Source of the DNA: Rhabdophis nuchalis
Taxonomy: Eukaryota > Chordata > Lepidosauria > Squamata > Natricidae
Direction: 5' to 3'
DNA length: 64,000 bases
Assembly: GCA_039707465.1 (NCBI GenBank)
Contig: CM077644.1
Location: 187,103,462 to 187,167,461 of the forward strand
The translations under genes were made by a program, and so were the position numbers. Each line of letters starts with the position of its first letter. The first letter of the stretch is position 1. Positions 12,905 through 24,745 of this stretch are shown here, in pieces. Below the pieces are notes generated by a model. The model had not been told where the DNA came from, did not search any database, and saw only the letters and a list, made by a program, of their open reading frames with translations.

Positions 12905-13982
12905 CTAGGATTAATACTCTCTCAGGCTAACATCTTGCTGGCGTAACTGCAGCTTGTTAGCTGTTGAATCAGAATCAGGTGCTGCAATGGACTTTTCCTA
13001 TTTCTATATCCACTTCTTGGTCATTGTAACCATCCTAAATAAAATAAAACTCACCCATTTCATTTTACTTTTATTACACATAGACATTCAAAACCACAAA
13101 ACATGCTCTTTCTCAATAGAGCAAATTACAGAACATAGTTAAAGCCTAATAATTATTAAAAAAACAATAAGACTAAATCTGAAAAACTGAAAATTTATTA
13201 ACTGATACAAAACTAATTAACTGTGGGGCATACTTCTGTGAACCTGTGAAACTGAACAAAAACATTTACCAAGTCTAAGAATCACACTTTTCTTGACATT
13301 GGCTATTCCAATTTTGGGATTCCAATCCAAATATTTCATGGAGAATTGATTAAGACCAATTATCTAATTACACTGCATGATAGAAATTGCAAAAGAATTC
13401 TACATGATTTAGTATTTTTGCTGCTTCACAAATCACTTCAGATTAAGTATCTTTCAATCCAATAATGGAGATCAAGGTGGCGAAAAGTTGGGCTTTTCTG
13501 TGTTCTCTCTGTGCTTGCTTACTCATAAGGATTCGGTTCATGAAATAAAATTAATATAGCTATGATATCAGACTGATAGTTTACTAGTTTACTTGGAAAG
13601 AAAGTTCAGCAGCTATTCCACCAGACTGCAGAGTAAGAGAAAAATCAAGTTAGTATCAATCCTGCTGATGAAATAGTCCTATTTCATAAGAATTCCAGTA
13701 GATTATTCAGTAGCCATATTATCAGTCTGTAGTACGACAGGAGTTGAATGGGAGAAAAGTGAGCCATATCATCTGAGACAGTGATGTTGTTCTGCTCTAC
13801 TCCATAAATTGCTTTGCTCCCCCTGGCTATGAAAATAGACTCAGAATAGCCAACAGTATCATAGCCTTTCAGTTGTACTATATCAATCACAATGAGAACC
13901 GTATAATAGCAATAAGTCCTTTTCATTCCCAATCTCATTTTTCATTATGTCTTGCCTTTTTAGATTTTAAATATGGGGATTG
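12905..13982. other. No feature recognised
   Basis: AT-rich, short frames only. Confidence 0.5.
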
Positions 13983-13984
13983 TA

Positions 13985-14361
13985 TAGGTCCGGAGTCCTT
14001 AACTTACGATCACAATGGAGCCCAAAGTTTCTATTTGCCCCGTTTTACAACCTTTTTTGCCAGAGTTATTAAGTGAATCATTGCAGCTGATAAATTAGTA
14101 ACATGATTGTAAAGTGAATCTGGCTTCCCCGTTGGCATTGCTTGTCCGAAGGTTGCAAAAGAGGATCTCATGACCTCCCCCCTGGAACACTGTAGCCGAC
14201 ATAAATAGGAGTCAGTTGTCAAGCCTCTTAATTTTGATCACTTGACCATGGGATGCTGCAATGGTCATAAGTGTGAAAAACAGTCATAAATCAATTTTTT
14301 TCAATGCTGTTGTAACTTTGAACAGTCACTAAATGAACTGTTGTAAGCGGAGGACTACGTG
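13985..14361. mobile_element. TA-flanked MITE (Tigger-like), full length, opposite orientation
   Basis: The left end (TAGGTCCGGAGTCCTTAACT) and right end (AGCGGAGGACTACGTG) are flanked by TA on each side (13983-13984 and 14362-14363). The internal motif ACGATCACAATGGAGCCCAA lies at the left, so the copy is inverted relative to those at 2213 and 12519. Confidence 0.75.
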
Positions 14362-14888
14362 TAGTTATCGGTTTAACCTTTCCAGATGAAACACAGGATA
14401 GAAATACTGGAAATAAATGGATTAAATCAAATCATTAAGCAAACACGGTACCTTCTGGTATTTACATAAGACGTATTAGTAAGTAATATTTAAGTACATT
14501 AAATGGTTTATTTTTAGCACTAATAGAACCACTGGGACATAGCGGTGAATTATCTGGCCTTATACTAAAGCAACATCATGCTCAGTCATTAATGTAATTA
14601 TATAATTAATATTAATCATGTTATATTTACTTTTAACTGTTATTAACTACAGTAATGAACTAGTAATGATTTATGTTCTGTCATGAGCTTTTATCATAAT
14701 TTGAATCACAATGATATTAATATTTAAATATGAAGAAAAAGAGATTAGTTTGTGAGCAGCTTCTCTTTCAGGATTGTGTCTTTAGCAAGGGAATATTAAG
14801 AAACTGGAGTTATGAGAAAAAGATTGTATCTATCTTCATATGTTGTATATGACTGAGGCCTCCTAAGGCAACTATTTAAACACACATA
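14362..14888. other. No feature recognised
   Basis: AT-rich, no motifs seen. Confidence 0.5.
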
Positions 14889-14891
14889 TTT

Positions 14892-15076
14892 CCTCCCCAC
14901 TCCAGGGGAAGGTTACTGAAAAATCCCCATTTCCTTCCGATCAGCTGGGACTCTGGAGGCAGAGAATAGATGGGGGCGGGGCCAGTCAGAGGTGGTATTT
15001 ACTGGGTGTCCGAACTACTCAAAATTTCCGCTACTGGTTCTCCAGAACTGATCAGAACCTACTGAACCCACCTCTG
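14892..15076. mobile_element. hAT-type element, right part only
   Basis: This matches the right half of the complete element at 42437-42806: CCCCACTCCAGGGGAAGG, the GATCAGCTGGGACTC block, then GAACCTACTGAACCCACCTC with terminal CTG at 15076. The left part is missing, so no target duplication can be tested. Confidence 0.75.
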
Positions 15077-18000
15077 TTCCCACCCAATGCCCACCAAAAA
15101 TTGTATAGCATGCCTTGCTACACAACTGGTGGGGCCAAATGTGCAAAAAATAAATTGCTTGCATGGCAATTAATTTAGGACTCTAAGATACACTCGAGAA
15201 GTGCAGTTCCAACTAAAACAGAAATCGCAAAACATGTGCTCATATATGCGATTCGAATAGATGCAATTTTTATTCGGCATTCCCTGTAACGCTTTGAGGG
15301 ACCACTGCACACTTCAGGCAGAACATATAGCAAAAATAAAAATAAAAAATCTTTGACTGGCCTTGGACATAAGCACCAAATCATTGTACAGCGATTATCA
15401 GGAAAGACCATAACCAGTAAAAGAATAGTCTGATTCTATTCATGCGAAACACCATGCTCAAATAAATTAAATACTGCTGGCCAAAATAATCTCTTTCATG
15501 CAGACTGTATCACAGATTCTGTACATGTCCAGACTGGAAGACTAGCTGGGGTGAACACTTTATGGATGCTCAGTAAAAACTGGGAGCTCTCCTAGAGAAG
15601 CTGACACCATAAAAGCTTCTAACTTTTAAATGTCAGTTTGAAAAAGTTTTGGCAAACACTGCAAATGTTAGCTGAGCAGTCTCATCACTCAGCAAGGGGA
15701 TTGTGTGGTATTTAATAAATCAAGCACTTACACATGCTTTCATTGCCCAAACAGAGCACTTACCTCTAGAACCTATAATCTGCAAAGCATAGATAAGGCT
15801 GCCCATAGTGACTTGTACACATTAATTCTCAGGGGAGGGAAAGAACAGGAGCTCAGACAATGGGTTATATGCTTTTGGAATGGGGATTTATTAAAGGAGA
15901 CATGCTGCAGACAAGAACCAACAGATGTTTTCGACACGGGCACATAATTAGGAGAACTTTTCAGATAGAGATCCAAATAATTCTGAAAATGACAGTGTTA
16001 AAAAATGGATTACAAAATATTTATAATCTGCCTATTTCAAAAAATGAAATTAGGGAAAGTCAGGTGCTTGGATTATGATCAAAAAGGCATAGGGCCAATT
16101 TCATGCTAAATCACAGAAACTCATCAAATGGTAATTTGGCTGATCCTCTTTCCCAATCTCAACTAACTCACAGGACTGTTGAGTAGTGAATATGTTATCT
16201 TAAATGTCTAGGTGTAGGGCAGGCATGAGTTTAACAAGTAAGTACAAATAAAAAGGGCCTGGAAATAGGTAAGATCTTCTTTGAGATTTATTTATTTATT
16301 TTCCAATTAAACTACTGGGGACTTTTTAAAAAGAATGAACTAAGTTCTTTTTAAAACACATTTCAAAGTTAACATGTGGCAAGTTAGAAATGTGCAAAAA
16401 TAGGACTCAATTTTCTTTTATTGTTTCTCTCTTTTTCCAAGAAAGATGAGAATACACAAGCACGGGTTTTTGTGGAAGTTATACACTTTCACATTTAGTA
16501 ATTCAAACTCAGCCATGAAAGCATTATAGAATCTACTAATGACAAAACACTACAAAATTAGATTAGTTGTCCATTAAGTATACTTAAGATATAGTTACTT
16601 CAGTCTTATTTGGCTCAATCTCCTCAAACAGAAGGGTATGGGTTCAATTAAGCCACTATGAAAGCCAGAAAGACATTTTTTGGTCTATTTTTTAATAGAA
16701 AAAGTGGTAAATTTAGATTATAAAATTGCTTTTTAAAATTAAGATTAAATTATGTTAATATTTGGGGGTAGTTCTTAGTGAACTTTTAGATGATTAGGTC
16801 TGAATGATGTGGCTTTTGCAATTTGACTATTGCTAAGATATGAGATAAGGGAAGAAGCAATTTTTAAATTGAAGTTTTAGTGAAATGTTATCTAAATTGT
16901 TCATACTTCTCTGGGTGACAGAGGAAGTCATCTCATCTTTTTCCCCATTTTTTCTACCTTTCACTTTTCTGTTTCTTTTCTGTTTATATTTTCTTTAATT
17001 TGTATTCACTGTTTTATCTTTGTTTTTATAAGCTTTAATAAAAAAGCCAATATGAAGACCAGAATAAAAAGGAAGTCTTGCAATTTAACATTGACAAAAA
17101 TATGATAAATATCTATAAATAAATATTTATTTCCTTTGGAGAAATTTAAATATCTGGTTCTAGATGAACTGCACCCTAATGAATTGGATGATGGCCCGGC
17201 TAGACTTACATTCATCGTTTTTTTAAAAATCTGGAGACCTGGTGAACTATCAGATGAACAGAAAACAAATGTCCATAATTTTCAATCATAGGGAGAAAGG
17301 GATCTCAAGAAATTCAGATGAGTCATTTTGATATTGATATCTAGGAAGATTGTAAAGCAGGTTATATTGTAAAGAGATTAAATAAATTGGGAACAATTAT
17401 CATAAACCAGCAGGCATTTTTCAATCTTGCCAAACTTATCTCATACTTCTTTAGTAAATTATGAAAATGCAATAAATATGTGTTGATTGAAGCAAAGCAT
17501 TTGGCAAAGTAGTCCATAACGTTCTGGGTCTTAAGAAATTTAATTATGGGATAGTAGTACTTAGTAAAGTTGTACAGCATTTCATTTTCAAAGAAATCAA
17601 AGTACACATGGATATGAAACTGGCATATATGCCTGCACCTCTAACTAAATGCATTTTTCCCAAATCGTGTAGAAGCTGAGGATAGTCTGTTTACAGATAC
17701 CTTACAAATTATATTCAACAATGATTTCTCATCAAACAGAAGTGGGGTAACAGTGGGAGTAACATAAGGTTCAGGTTCAGTCCTGGAGTTGTACTCATCA
17801 ACATTTTTATCAATTATTTATATATGAGGTGGAGGCAATGTTTAGGAAATCTGAAGATGATAACGATTGGGTGAGATATCTAACATTCTGCTGGACATAA
17901 AATAAAAAATAACCTTGATAGATTAGAGAAACATCCTGAAAACAATAGAATAGAATTTCATACTCAGGATATAGAAATATACTCAGCATATAGAAATCAA

Positions 18001-18095
18001 ATTAGGGGATAAGACTAATATTCTGATAAATAGTACTGACTTATTATCAGTAGAGAATGAAGCCTTGTGGATCAAATGCTTTCTTCTTTGTCACA
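15077..18095. other. AT-rich sequence, no gene recognised
   Basis: Short frames without motifs on both strands. No repeat terminus was recognised. Confidence 0.5.
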
Positions 18096-18099
18096 AATA

Positions 18100-18191
18100 C
18101 AGATAGTTCTTGAGTTACAAGTTTTTTTAGTGACCGTACAAAGCAACGTAACTTTTGGGCTCAATTGTGGTTGTAACTCGAGAACTATCTG
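18100..18191. mobile_element. Miniature 92-bp derivative of the TA-MITE
   Basis: The ends CAGATAGTTCTTGAGTTACA and TGTAACTCGAGAACTATCTG are close inverses, flanked by TA (18098-18099 and 18192-18193). Between them is only the GTGACCG...GGCTCAATTGTGG core. Compared with the 350-390 bp copies, about three quarters of the interior is gone. Confidence 0.8.
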
Positions 18192-18489
18192 TACAACAGA
18201 ATGTTCCAAATAAACTGATGTTCTAGTTGTTGGTGTAGCACCATCAGTGACATGTACAAAGTAGCTTTTACCGGAGTAAATATTAAGGACAGATGTACAG
18301 AACATCTGAAGGATTATCCTGTGAAGAGTTCCTGTTCAAAGTCACGAGGCAACAATTACCTTCAGAAAGCTAAATGTTGCTGCTTAAGGAGCCTTCTTGA
18401 GTCCTTTGTAGATAGTTCTTTTACTGGGACTGCCGGTGAAGCAAAGAACCTATGCATGCACATGGGCAGCATTTTGAAAGGCATGACTC

Positions 18490-18648
18490 CAGTGGTGGGT
18501 TTCAATTTATTTTACTACTGGCTTGCTTGTGTGCTTGTGTGACGCTTCTGTGCATGCGCAAAAGCGCCCGGGTGGGTGGGCGGAGCCTCTTGCTGCCCCC
18601 ACTACTGGTTTTCTTGATCTGGCGTGAACCAGCAGAAGCCCACCTCTG
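18490..18648. mobile_element. hAT-type MITE with 8-bp target duplication
   Basis: The ends are CAGTGGTGGGTTTCAA and AGCAGAAGCCCACCTCTG. The flanks CATGACTC (18482-18489) and CATGACTG (18649-18656) match at seven of eight bases. Length is 159 bp with no coding capacity. Confidence 0.85.
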
Positions 18649-18656
18649 CATGACTG

Positions 18657-19400
18657 CCTTACAACTCTCAAGAGGGGCACTAGACTCCTCTGAAAGCTTG
18701 GTACAACTCTACTAAATAGTTCCAAGCACTGGCTCAAACTTTTAAAACCCAATGGCCCATGACAACATTTCTCTAATATAACAGTATCTAAAATATCAAT
18801 GGACATCTGGGAAAATGTTTTACTATCTCATTTAAGATGTACCTAAATCATCGTATACACATATTAAAATTGATGCATTAAAATGTTAACTTATGTTACA
18901 TATATATCACCGCCTACTTTCTTTCTGAAGATTTTAACTTTATGGATTTGGTATGCTACAGAAACTGAATCTGGGGGTAGCATGAGAGAAAATAAATTTA
19001 TCCTCCAAGAAAAAATATTTTTAAATGGTAAACATATAATGCTTTAGTATATTTAGAATCCATGTGTGACCTTCAGCTATTCGGCAAACAAATGACTTGC
19101 TGTTTTTGGATCCTGTCTTAAACAAGTAAGTTATTGTTCTGCTGTAAAATAGCTGCAGAGAATTAAATATTTTGCCCCTACTTGTGCCTTAAAGTACTAT
19201 TGCAATTACTCTATTGTGAAGATACATACCATAACATTCAGTACAAATACTAAATGGTAATTCTGAGTGAGGTATCCCTCCAGAAAAATAACATTAGCTC
19301 ATGGAAGCCAGTGGTCAACAACAGAGCTATAAATATCAGTGTACCATAGAGGCTACTCAGTTATGGCAGACAAAATTCTTGTAGGACAAGAGCTTGTGTC
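18657..19400. other. No feature recognised
   Basis: AT-rich with short frames. Nothing recognised before the MITE fragment at about 19404. Confidence 0.5.
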
Positions 19401-19403
19401 TTT

Positions 19404-19452
19404 GAACCTTCATTAAATTAACTGTTGAAAGTCAAGGATTATCTGTACTCCT
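19404..19452. mobile_element. Short TA-MITE terminal fragment
   Basis: ATTAAATTAACTGTTGAAAG followed by TCAAGGATTATCTGTA matches the right terminal arm of the TA-MITE family with several differences. Confidence 0.5.
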
Positions 19453-19532
19453 AACAGGAAGGAATGCAGAGGGTGCCTTGAATGATGTCCAGGTCACGGG
19501 TGTCAAATTTGCTGCATCATGGGGCTGTCAAC

Positions 19533-19856
19533 CTGTGGTGGGCTGCAGGCGGTATGCCTCAGTATGGGCGTACCAGAGCCTGCCTGGAACACCGGATACC
19601 GTTCCAGTACAGTGCTCCAGAGGGCCCACCAGTCTGCCTGAGCTCCTTACCTGTCTTTTAAGGCTTCCGCATTTCCGTGCATTGGCATGGCACGTACAAT
19701 GCCTGCGCGACGCTCTGCTGAGCAGCTGGAGCATCGCGGAAGCCTATGGAAGCGTCACTGGCAGCTACAATGCATGCGCAAGCCGCGCGTCCATGTGGAC
19801 AACGGCAGGCTCGTTCCAACTGTACTGGTTGGAATGGGATCCAGAGCCCACCACTG
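19533..19856. mobile_element. hAT-type element, 324 bp, with 8-bp target duplication
   Basis: The ends are CTGTGGTGGGCTGC and CAGAGCCCACCACTG. The flanks CTGTCAAC (19525-19532) and CTGTCAAG (19857-19864) match at seven of eight bases. The GC-rich interior includes a CGCTCTGCTGAGCAGCTGGA palindromic block shared with the element at 20660. The open frames on both strands are composition artefacts. Confidence 0.8.
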
Positions 19857-19903
19857 CTGTCAAGTGACATTTCCAGATATTTTTCCCCTTCACAGAGCTG
19901 GGG

Positions 19904-20000
19904 TGTTAATAAGCTAGACCAGGGGTGTCAAACTGGCCTGTACATTATGCATCCGGCCCATGGGCAGCCAGTTTGACAACCCTGGTCTAGCTTATTAACA
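19904..20000. repeat. Inverted repeat built around hAT-like ends, arms extending into the flanks
   Basis: Arms 19904-19937 and 19967-20000 match at 33 of 34 positions around a 29-base loop. The inner part of each arm resembles a hAT terminus (CAGGGGTGTCAAACTGG), but the outer 17 bases (TGTTAATAAGCTAGAC) are also inverted. A simple transposon insertion would leave direct flanks instead. Confidence 0.85.
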
Positions 20001-20248
20001 AGTTGAAGCAGAATCATGTGACAGCCTGGAAAAATTCATTCAACATCCCAGAAAATGGCTCATACATTACTACAAAAAGCAATAAGAAACCCTGCACACT
20101 TTCTAACAAAAGGGCTAAATTTCACTCGGTGCACCATTCAGTGCAACCAACCTTTCCAGAGATTAATTGGTAGATTCAACTTGAGCTCTGACCAGTGGAA
20201 AAGAAACATGCCTCTGGAGAAATTATAGAGAATATAACTAATGTTGAA

Positions 20249-20451
20249 AGACATTTGGGTATAATGGTTAACGGGGTCAGGCTAGAAACCAGGATCATGA
20301 GTTCTCACCTTAGAAACAAAGCCAGCTTGGGTCCCAATAACCTTGGTCAGTCATCCCTTCTCAGATAATGGTAATCCATTACTGAAAATGCCCCAAAATT
20401 CCATAGACCTGTCAAGGCATCTGCCAGGAGTTAAACTGATTTGAAGGAATT

Positions 20452-20496
<45 letters not shown>
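20249..20496 (+). mobile_element. tRNA-derived SINE with Bov-B-like tail and CA repeat
   Basis: The head (GGTATAATGGTTAACGGGGT, then CATGAGTTCTCACC) resembles tRNA-type pol III boxes A and B. The middle (CCTTGGTCAGTCATCCCTTC) is typical of squamate tRNA SINEs. The 3' part, with a TTGAAGGAATTCA stretch before a long CA run, resembles Bov-B-derived tails as in Sauria-type SINEs. The family name is from memory of the pattern. Confidence 0.6.

Positions 20497-20497
<1 letters not shown>
20455..20497. repeat. CA microsatellite
   Basis: About 20 uninterrupted CA units form the 3' end of the SINE. Confidence 0.95.
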
Positions 20498-20501
<4 letters not shown>

Positions 20502-20659
20502 TATGCTAAATCCAGATCATCTGAGTTCTTCACTTAGTAAGACTGGGTTTCAGGTGCAAGGACAGTTGTCTGACATACAATGTAGGAGATAAACAAATAA
20601 TACCTTATATCAAAAAGCAACAGGCAGACACCATACTTCTCCTTAAGGGAAAGCCAAAG

Positions 20660-20900
20660 CAGTGGAGGGTTATGGCCAGTACTCCCTGGTACAGTGTACC
20701 GGTGCCTGTTGGAAGCACCAAGTACCGTTCTGGTAAGGTGCTCCAGAGGGCCCACCTGCCCTCCTTACCTGTATTTGACCCAACTGGGCCATTTGCGCAC
20801 AGGCACAGAGCATACGGCGCTTATACGATGCTCCGCCGAGCAGTTGGAGCATCGTGGGTGGTGGGTGCGCACAGCGTACCGGTTGCGACGGGATCCACTG
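20660..20900. mobile_element. hAT-type element, 241 bp, related to the 19533 copy
   Basis: It starts CAGTGGAGGGTTATGG and ends GGGATCCACTG. The flanks AGCCAAAG (20652-20659) and GGCCAAAG (20901-20908) match at seven of eight bases. Internal blocks GGTGCTCCAGAGGGCCCACC and GAGCAGTTGGAGCATCGTGG are shared with 19533-19856. The ends are degenerate, so confidence is lower. Confidence 0.7.
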
Positions 20901-20908
20901 GGCCAAAG

Positions 20909-21435
20909 ATGTAGGATGTTCTCCTTATAGAGGGCAGAACTTAGCAGTTTTCTCCATCAGCTGTTGCCTTTTAAAGAAAAGTATTAACTCTTTATGTTTC
21001 CTTCATTGGTTAGTAGTAAGATGAAGAGTTGTAGGTAGATGAAGCAATAACCTTTAACAAACTAAGTGGCAGCTGGAGATAGAGCAAGCTATCCAATCCC
21101 ATGCAGAACATGCAAATATGGTATAGTTCTCTTTCAAAATGCGTTTTACAACTTTCTGTTTTCGTGATCACAGTTTCTGCACTGTGCTGAATTTTCACGC
21201 TCCACTGTAGCCATTTAACATGCAAGTTAAATAACCTGTTAAGCTATAAAACTAGTTTTGTAACATTTTTCCTCAATTGACCTCTTTGACCTCGGACAGG
21301 AGAAGGCATTTGAAGACTGGAAATTCATAACTGTCCTGTTTTAATATTAATAGCATTCTAAGCCCAATTTTTAAGATAAACAATCTTAAATAACAACAAA
21401 GTCCTTTTGATATTTAAAGTCTTGAATAATAATAC
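20909..21435. other. No feature recognised
   Basis: AT-rich, nothing recognised. Confidence 0.5.
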
Positions 21436-21437
21436 TA

Positions 21438-21786
21438 CAGGTAGTCCTCTCAACTTCAACACTTAATTAAGTGACCAAAGTTACAATGGCACTGAAAAAG
21501 TGACTTATGACCTCTTTTCACACTTATGACCACTACAGCCTCCCCATGGTCATGTGATTTATATTTGGACGCTTGACAACTGGTTCATATTTATGACAGT
21601 CACAGTGTTCTAGGATCATGTGATCCCCTTTTGCAACTTTCTGACAAGCAAAGTCAATGGGGAAACCAGATTTACTTAACAAATGTGGCAAGAAAAATTG
21701 TAAAATGGGGGCACAACTCACTTAACAAATTTCTCACTTAGCAACATAAATGTTTGGGCTCAATTGTGGTCATACGTCAAATTACG
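21438..21786. mobile_element. TA-flanked MITE (Tigger-like)
   Basis: CAGGTAGTCC after TA (21436-21437), with the family body (CACTTATGACCACTACAGCC, GGCTCAATTGTGGTCA). The right terminus has decayed to CGTCAAATTACG before TA, so the exact end is approximate. Confidence 0.7.
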
Positions 21787-21788
21787 TA

Positions 21789-22735
21789 CGACCACAATTA
21801 TGTACATGAATTTATCAGCATTTGTTTTTTGTTTTAGCGAAGACCCCACTTCTTTCTCAATCAGAGTGTTATATTTATATTTATACTTTGACCTATAAAT
21901 ACAAATGGATCACACTCGGCCTTTCAAACTCTTTCCTCTCCTGCGATTATAAGACAATGCACCAACAAATGCTGTTTCATCATGTTGGAAGCACAGTAGA
22001 TTATCAAGAACTTACACAGCAGACACTGACTTAAAAAAGATAATTACCCTGCCATGCCTTGAAGACAAAAGGAGTCTCCTTCTAGATGCATCCTAGTTAC
22101 AGTTCATTTGAACATATCAGCCATATCACCAAATATCCCAGCAAAAATCCCAGACAAGCTAACTCTTGGGAAAAAACTAAGCAAGTTGTACCTGTGTAAA
22201 TACTTGGATGAAACACCACTGGAAAATCCAAGAGCAGTAATTTTGAAAGCTAGGGAGGAAAAAAAAACCCATAAGATGCCAATGAAAAACATGGGCACCA
22301 GGAATAAGGCTCAGTTTGAAGACTTTATATTGCCAAAAGTAGCCACTATGTGAGTGACTTGTTGCAGTTGCCTTCTACTGCTAATCATCATACAGCTCTA
22401 CAAACAAAAGCAACACGTCCATTTATTTTTCACAGAGGCTATATCAGAACCAAAAGCCATCTGAGGAAGAGAAGCAGCAGACAATGAAATGTTATTATCT
22501 TGCTTGCTGCAGGTGTTTTGTTTGGCTCAGCATCTTTGTCTCTTCACAATCAGCTACTGTGTGATGCAAAAGGAGCACTGTCTGCTCCTGGGGATGACAG
22601 TATCTCCAAAGTCTTCCTGTACAACGACATTTCCATCATACCTTTCTAGTAAAGACCATGAAGTATTAAGGATGAGTTCCTTTTTTATTCTTCTTGCTTT
22701 GGTTGTCCCTTCCCCTTCTTTCAATGCCCCTTATC
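21789..22735. other. No gene recognised
   Basis: The frame at 22108-22353 (plus, 81 codons, lysine-rich) shows no motif I know. Nothing else stands out. Confidence 0.45.
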
Positions 22736-22737
22736 TA

Positions 22738-23128
22738 CAGGGAGTCCTTGATTTACAACAATCCATTTAGTGACCATTCAAAGTTATCACAGCATTGAAA
22801 AAATAACTTACGACCATTTTTCACACTTACGACCATTGCAGCATCCCCATCATCATATGATCAACATTCGGATGCTTGTCAACTGGTTCGTATTTATGAT
22901 GGTTGCAGTGTCCATGGGTTATGGGAACAGCTTTTGCGACCTTCCGAAAAAGTCACTGGGAAACCAGATTCACTTAACAACCCATGTTACTAACTTAACA
23001 ACTGCAATGATTCACTTAACAACTGAAGCTAGAAAAATCGTAAAATGGGGCAAAATTCACTTAACGAATGTCTCACTTAGCAACATAAATTTCAGGCTCA
23101 ATTGTGGTCCTACGTCGAGGACTACCTG
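22738..23128. mobile_element. TA-flanked MITE (Tigger-like), about 390 bp
   Basis: The ends are CAGGGAGTCCTTGATTTACA and CGTCGAGGACTACCTG. The left flank is TA (22736-22737) and the right flank is CA. This is one of the best preserved copies, containing both the ACGACCATTTTTCACACTTA and GGCTCAATTGTGGTCCTACG blocks. Confidence 0.8.
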
Positions 23129-23221
23129 CATTATATTTTTTAGATTACAGGTCCTGTAGGCAGCGATCATCTGGTTTTATTCTTCTTATAGATGCTTAAG
23201 CTAAAGAGCAAGGTATATGGT

Positions 23222-23290
23222 GCTAGACATCGACTTATGACCACAATTGAGCCTAAAATTTATGTTGTTAAGTGAGACATTCGTTAAGTA
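23222..23290. mobile_element. TA-MITE fragment, inverted
   Basis: ACTTATGACCACAATTGAGC followed by GTTGTTAAGTGAGACATTCG is the terminal 70 bases of the family, opposite in orientation to the copy that ends 94 bases upstream. Confidence 0.65.
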
Positions 23291-24420
23291 TTAGCATGCA
23301 CCTACCTTTCCATATACATCCATTCTGGATTATTTCACAAGTTGTCCAAATATACAAATCTGGTGAAGCATCAAATAGAATTTAAAGGTTTTGTTAGACA
23401 GCATGAATGTACCTTTGTAATAATCTAACTGACATAGTAGATCAAACCAGAAAGTAATTTGCTTTATTGTCACATGATTTGTTGAAACAATTCAGAATAA
23501 GTACTTTTCATGGAAAGAAAACAAAAAGTAAAAAAGATCAGCTGCCAAAAATAATTACTGAGAATACTTATACAGAAGTGAAACATTATTGAAACATTAT
23601 TTCTTTCTTAATGACCTCTCAACTTCATACCTCATTTCCAATCATAAATCCTTTTATTAAAAAGCAGGCCATAATTACTTGAAATGTTATTACAGATCTT
23701 GTTTAAAATTCTAATATAAATAAATGAAGATGTCATATTACTGATCTACTTTCCAAATGATTGGTAATGCATTTTAACTAAAAAAAATCAAGAAGGAAAT
23801 GATGAAAAGGGGTCTGGAGCAAAACTCATATCTTTAAAAAATGATGTTAAGAATACAGTAATTGGTAATCTCTATCACAACCAGACTTTCATGTACAAGA
23901 CAGAGATTAATTGACTGATCTTCACAATCTATTTTCCATTATAGAATTCCTAGACCTAACAGGGCATTTATTTTTAAAAATGTTAAGTAGCTGTAACACA
24001 TACACTGTGTTCACAACCCTGTCAAATATTTTAGCTATAAAACTAGCAGCTAAAAGGCATAAGAATTTGCAAACACACATACACACACAAATAATTTTGA
24101 ATCTACTTTCCATTTTCTATTGATTGTTTAGTCCACTTTTCTCTCTCTACTGAGGTCAAAGAGCTATTCTTCTCCTATTACCAAGTAAAAATATCATGAC
24201 AAAATGCTGAAAATTCTCTTTTGCTGCCTTTCTGTCATGACAAGACACCATCTTTGCTTAGGTATGTCCTAATGAAGCAGTCTATAAGCTACCTTTTCGG
24301 AATTTCATATCCAGCCACAGGTTTGATAAATCCCATTGCACTTCAGGGTTACCAGGTTTCAAACTGAAAATGAAAATCTGGAAATCCCAGGATTTTTTCA
24401 TCAGTTACAGCAGTACATGT
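23291..24420. other. AT-rich sequence, nothing recognised
   Basis: Short frames only, with a small CA-rich patch at about 24070-24092. Confidence 0.5.
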
Positions 24421-24424
24421 GGAA

Positions 24425-24745
24425 AATATAATTATTTATTTATTTATTTGATTTGATTTCTAGACCGCCCCCCTCTCCCCGAAGGGACTCGGGGCGGTGT
24501 ACAGGTAAAAATTAAAACTACTAAAATCAAAACAATACAAACAAAGTTAAAATCGAATTAAATAATCCCCTGTACAAATTTATAAAAGTTAAAAACTAAC
24601 CCCATAAAACCGAATAAAATCATTTAAAATCACAGACTGGGTGAGCAGCATGAAATTAGGCCAAGCCGGCTAGATGGAACAAGTGCATCTTGAGTTTCTG
24701 GCGGAAGGAGCGGAGGTCCGTGGTCGTTCTGATATCAGAAGGTTC
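24425..24745 (-). mobile_element. L2-like LINE, 3' end, minus strand
   Basis: Read on the minus strand it ends with the GGGACTCGGGGCGGT-type hairpin module and an AAATA tail (plus-strand TTATTTATTTATTTATTTGA at the left). The C-terminal coding remnant corresponds to the LRSFRQKLK/HLFH-type end seen at 58150-58236. It is heavily 5'-truncated. Confidence 0.7.

Noticed and set aside
22108..22353. Lysine-rich 81-codon frame as a small gene
   Set aside because: No motif, codon bias or start context. Length is within chance for AT-rich DNA.
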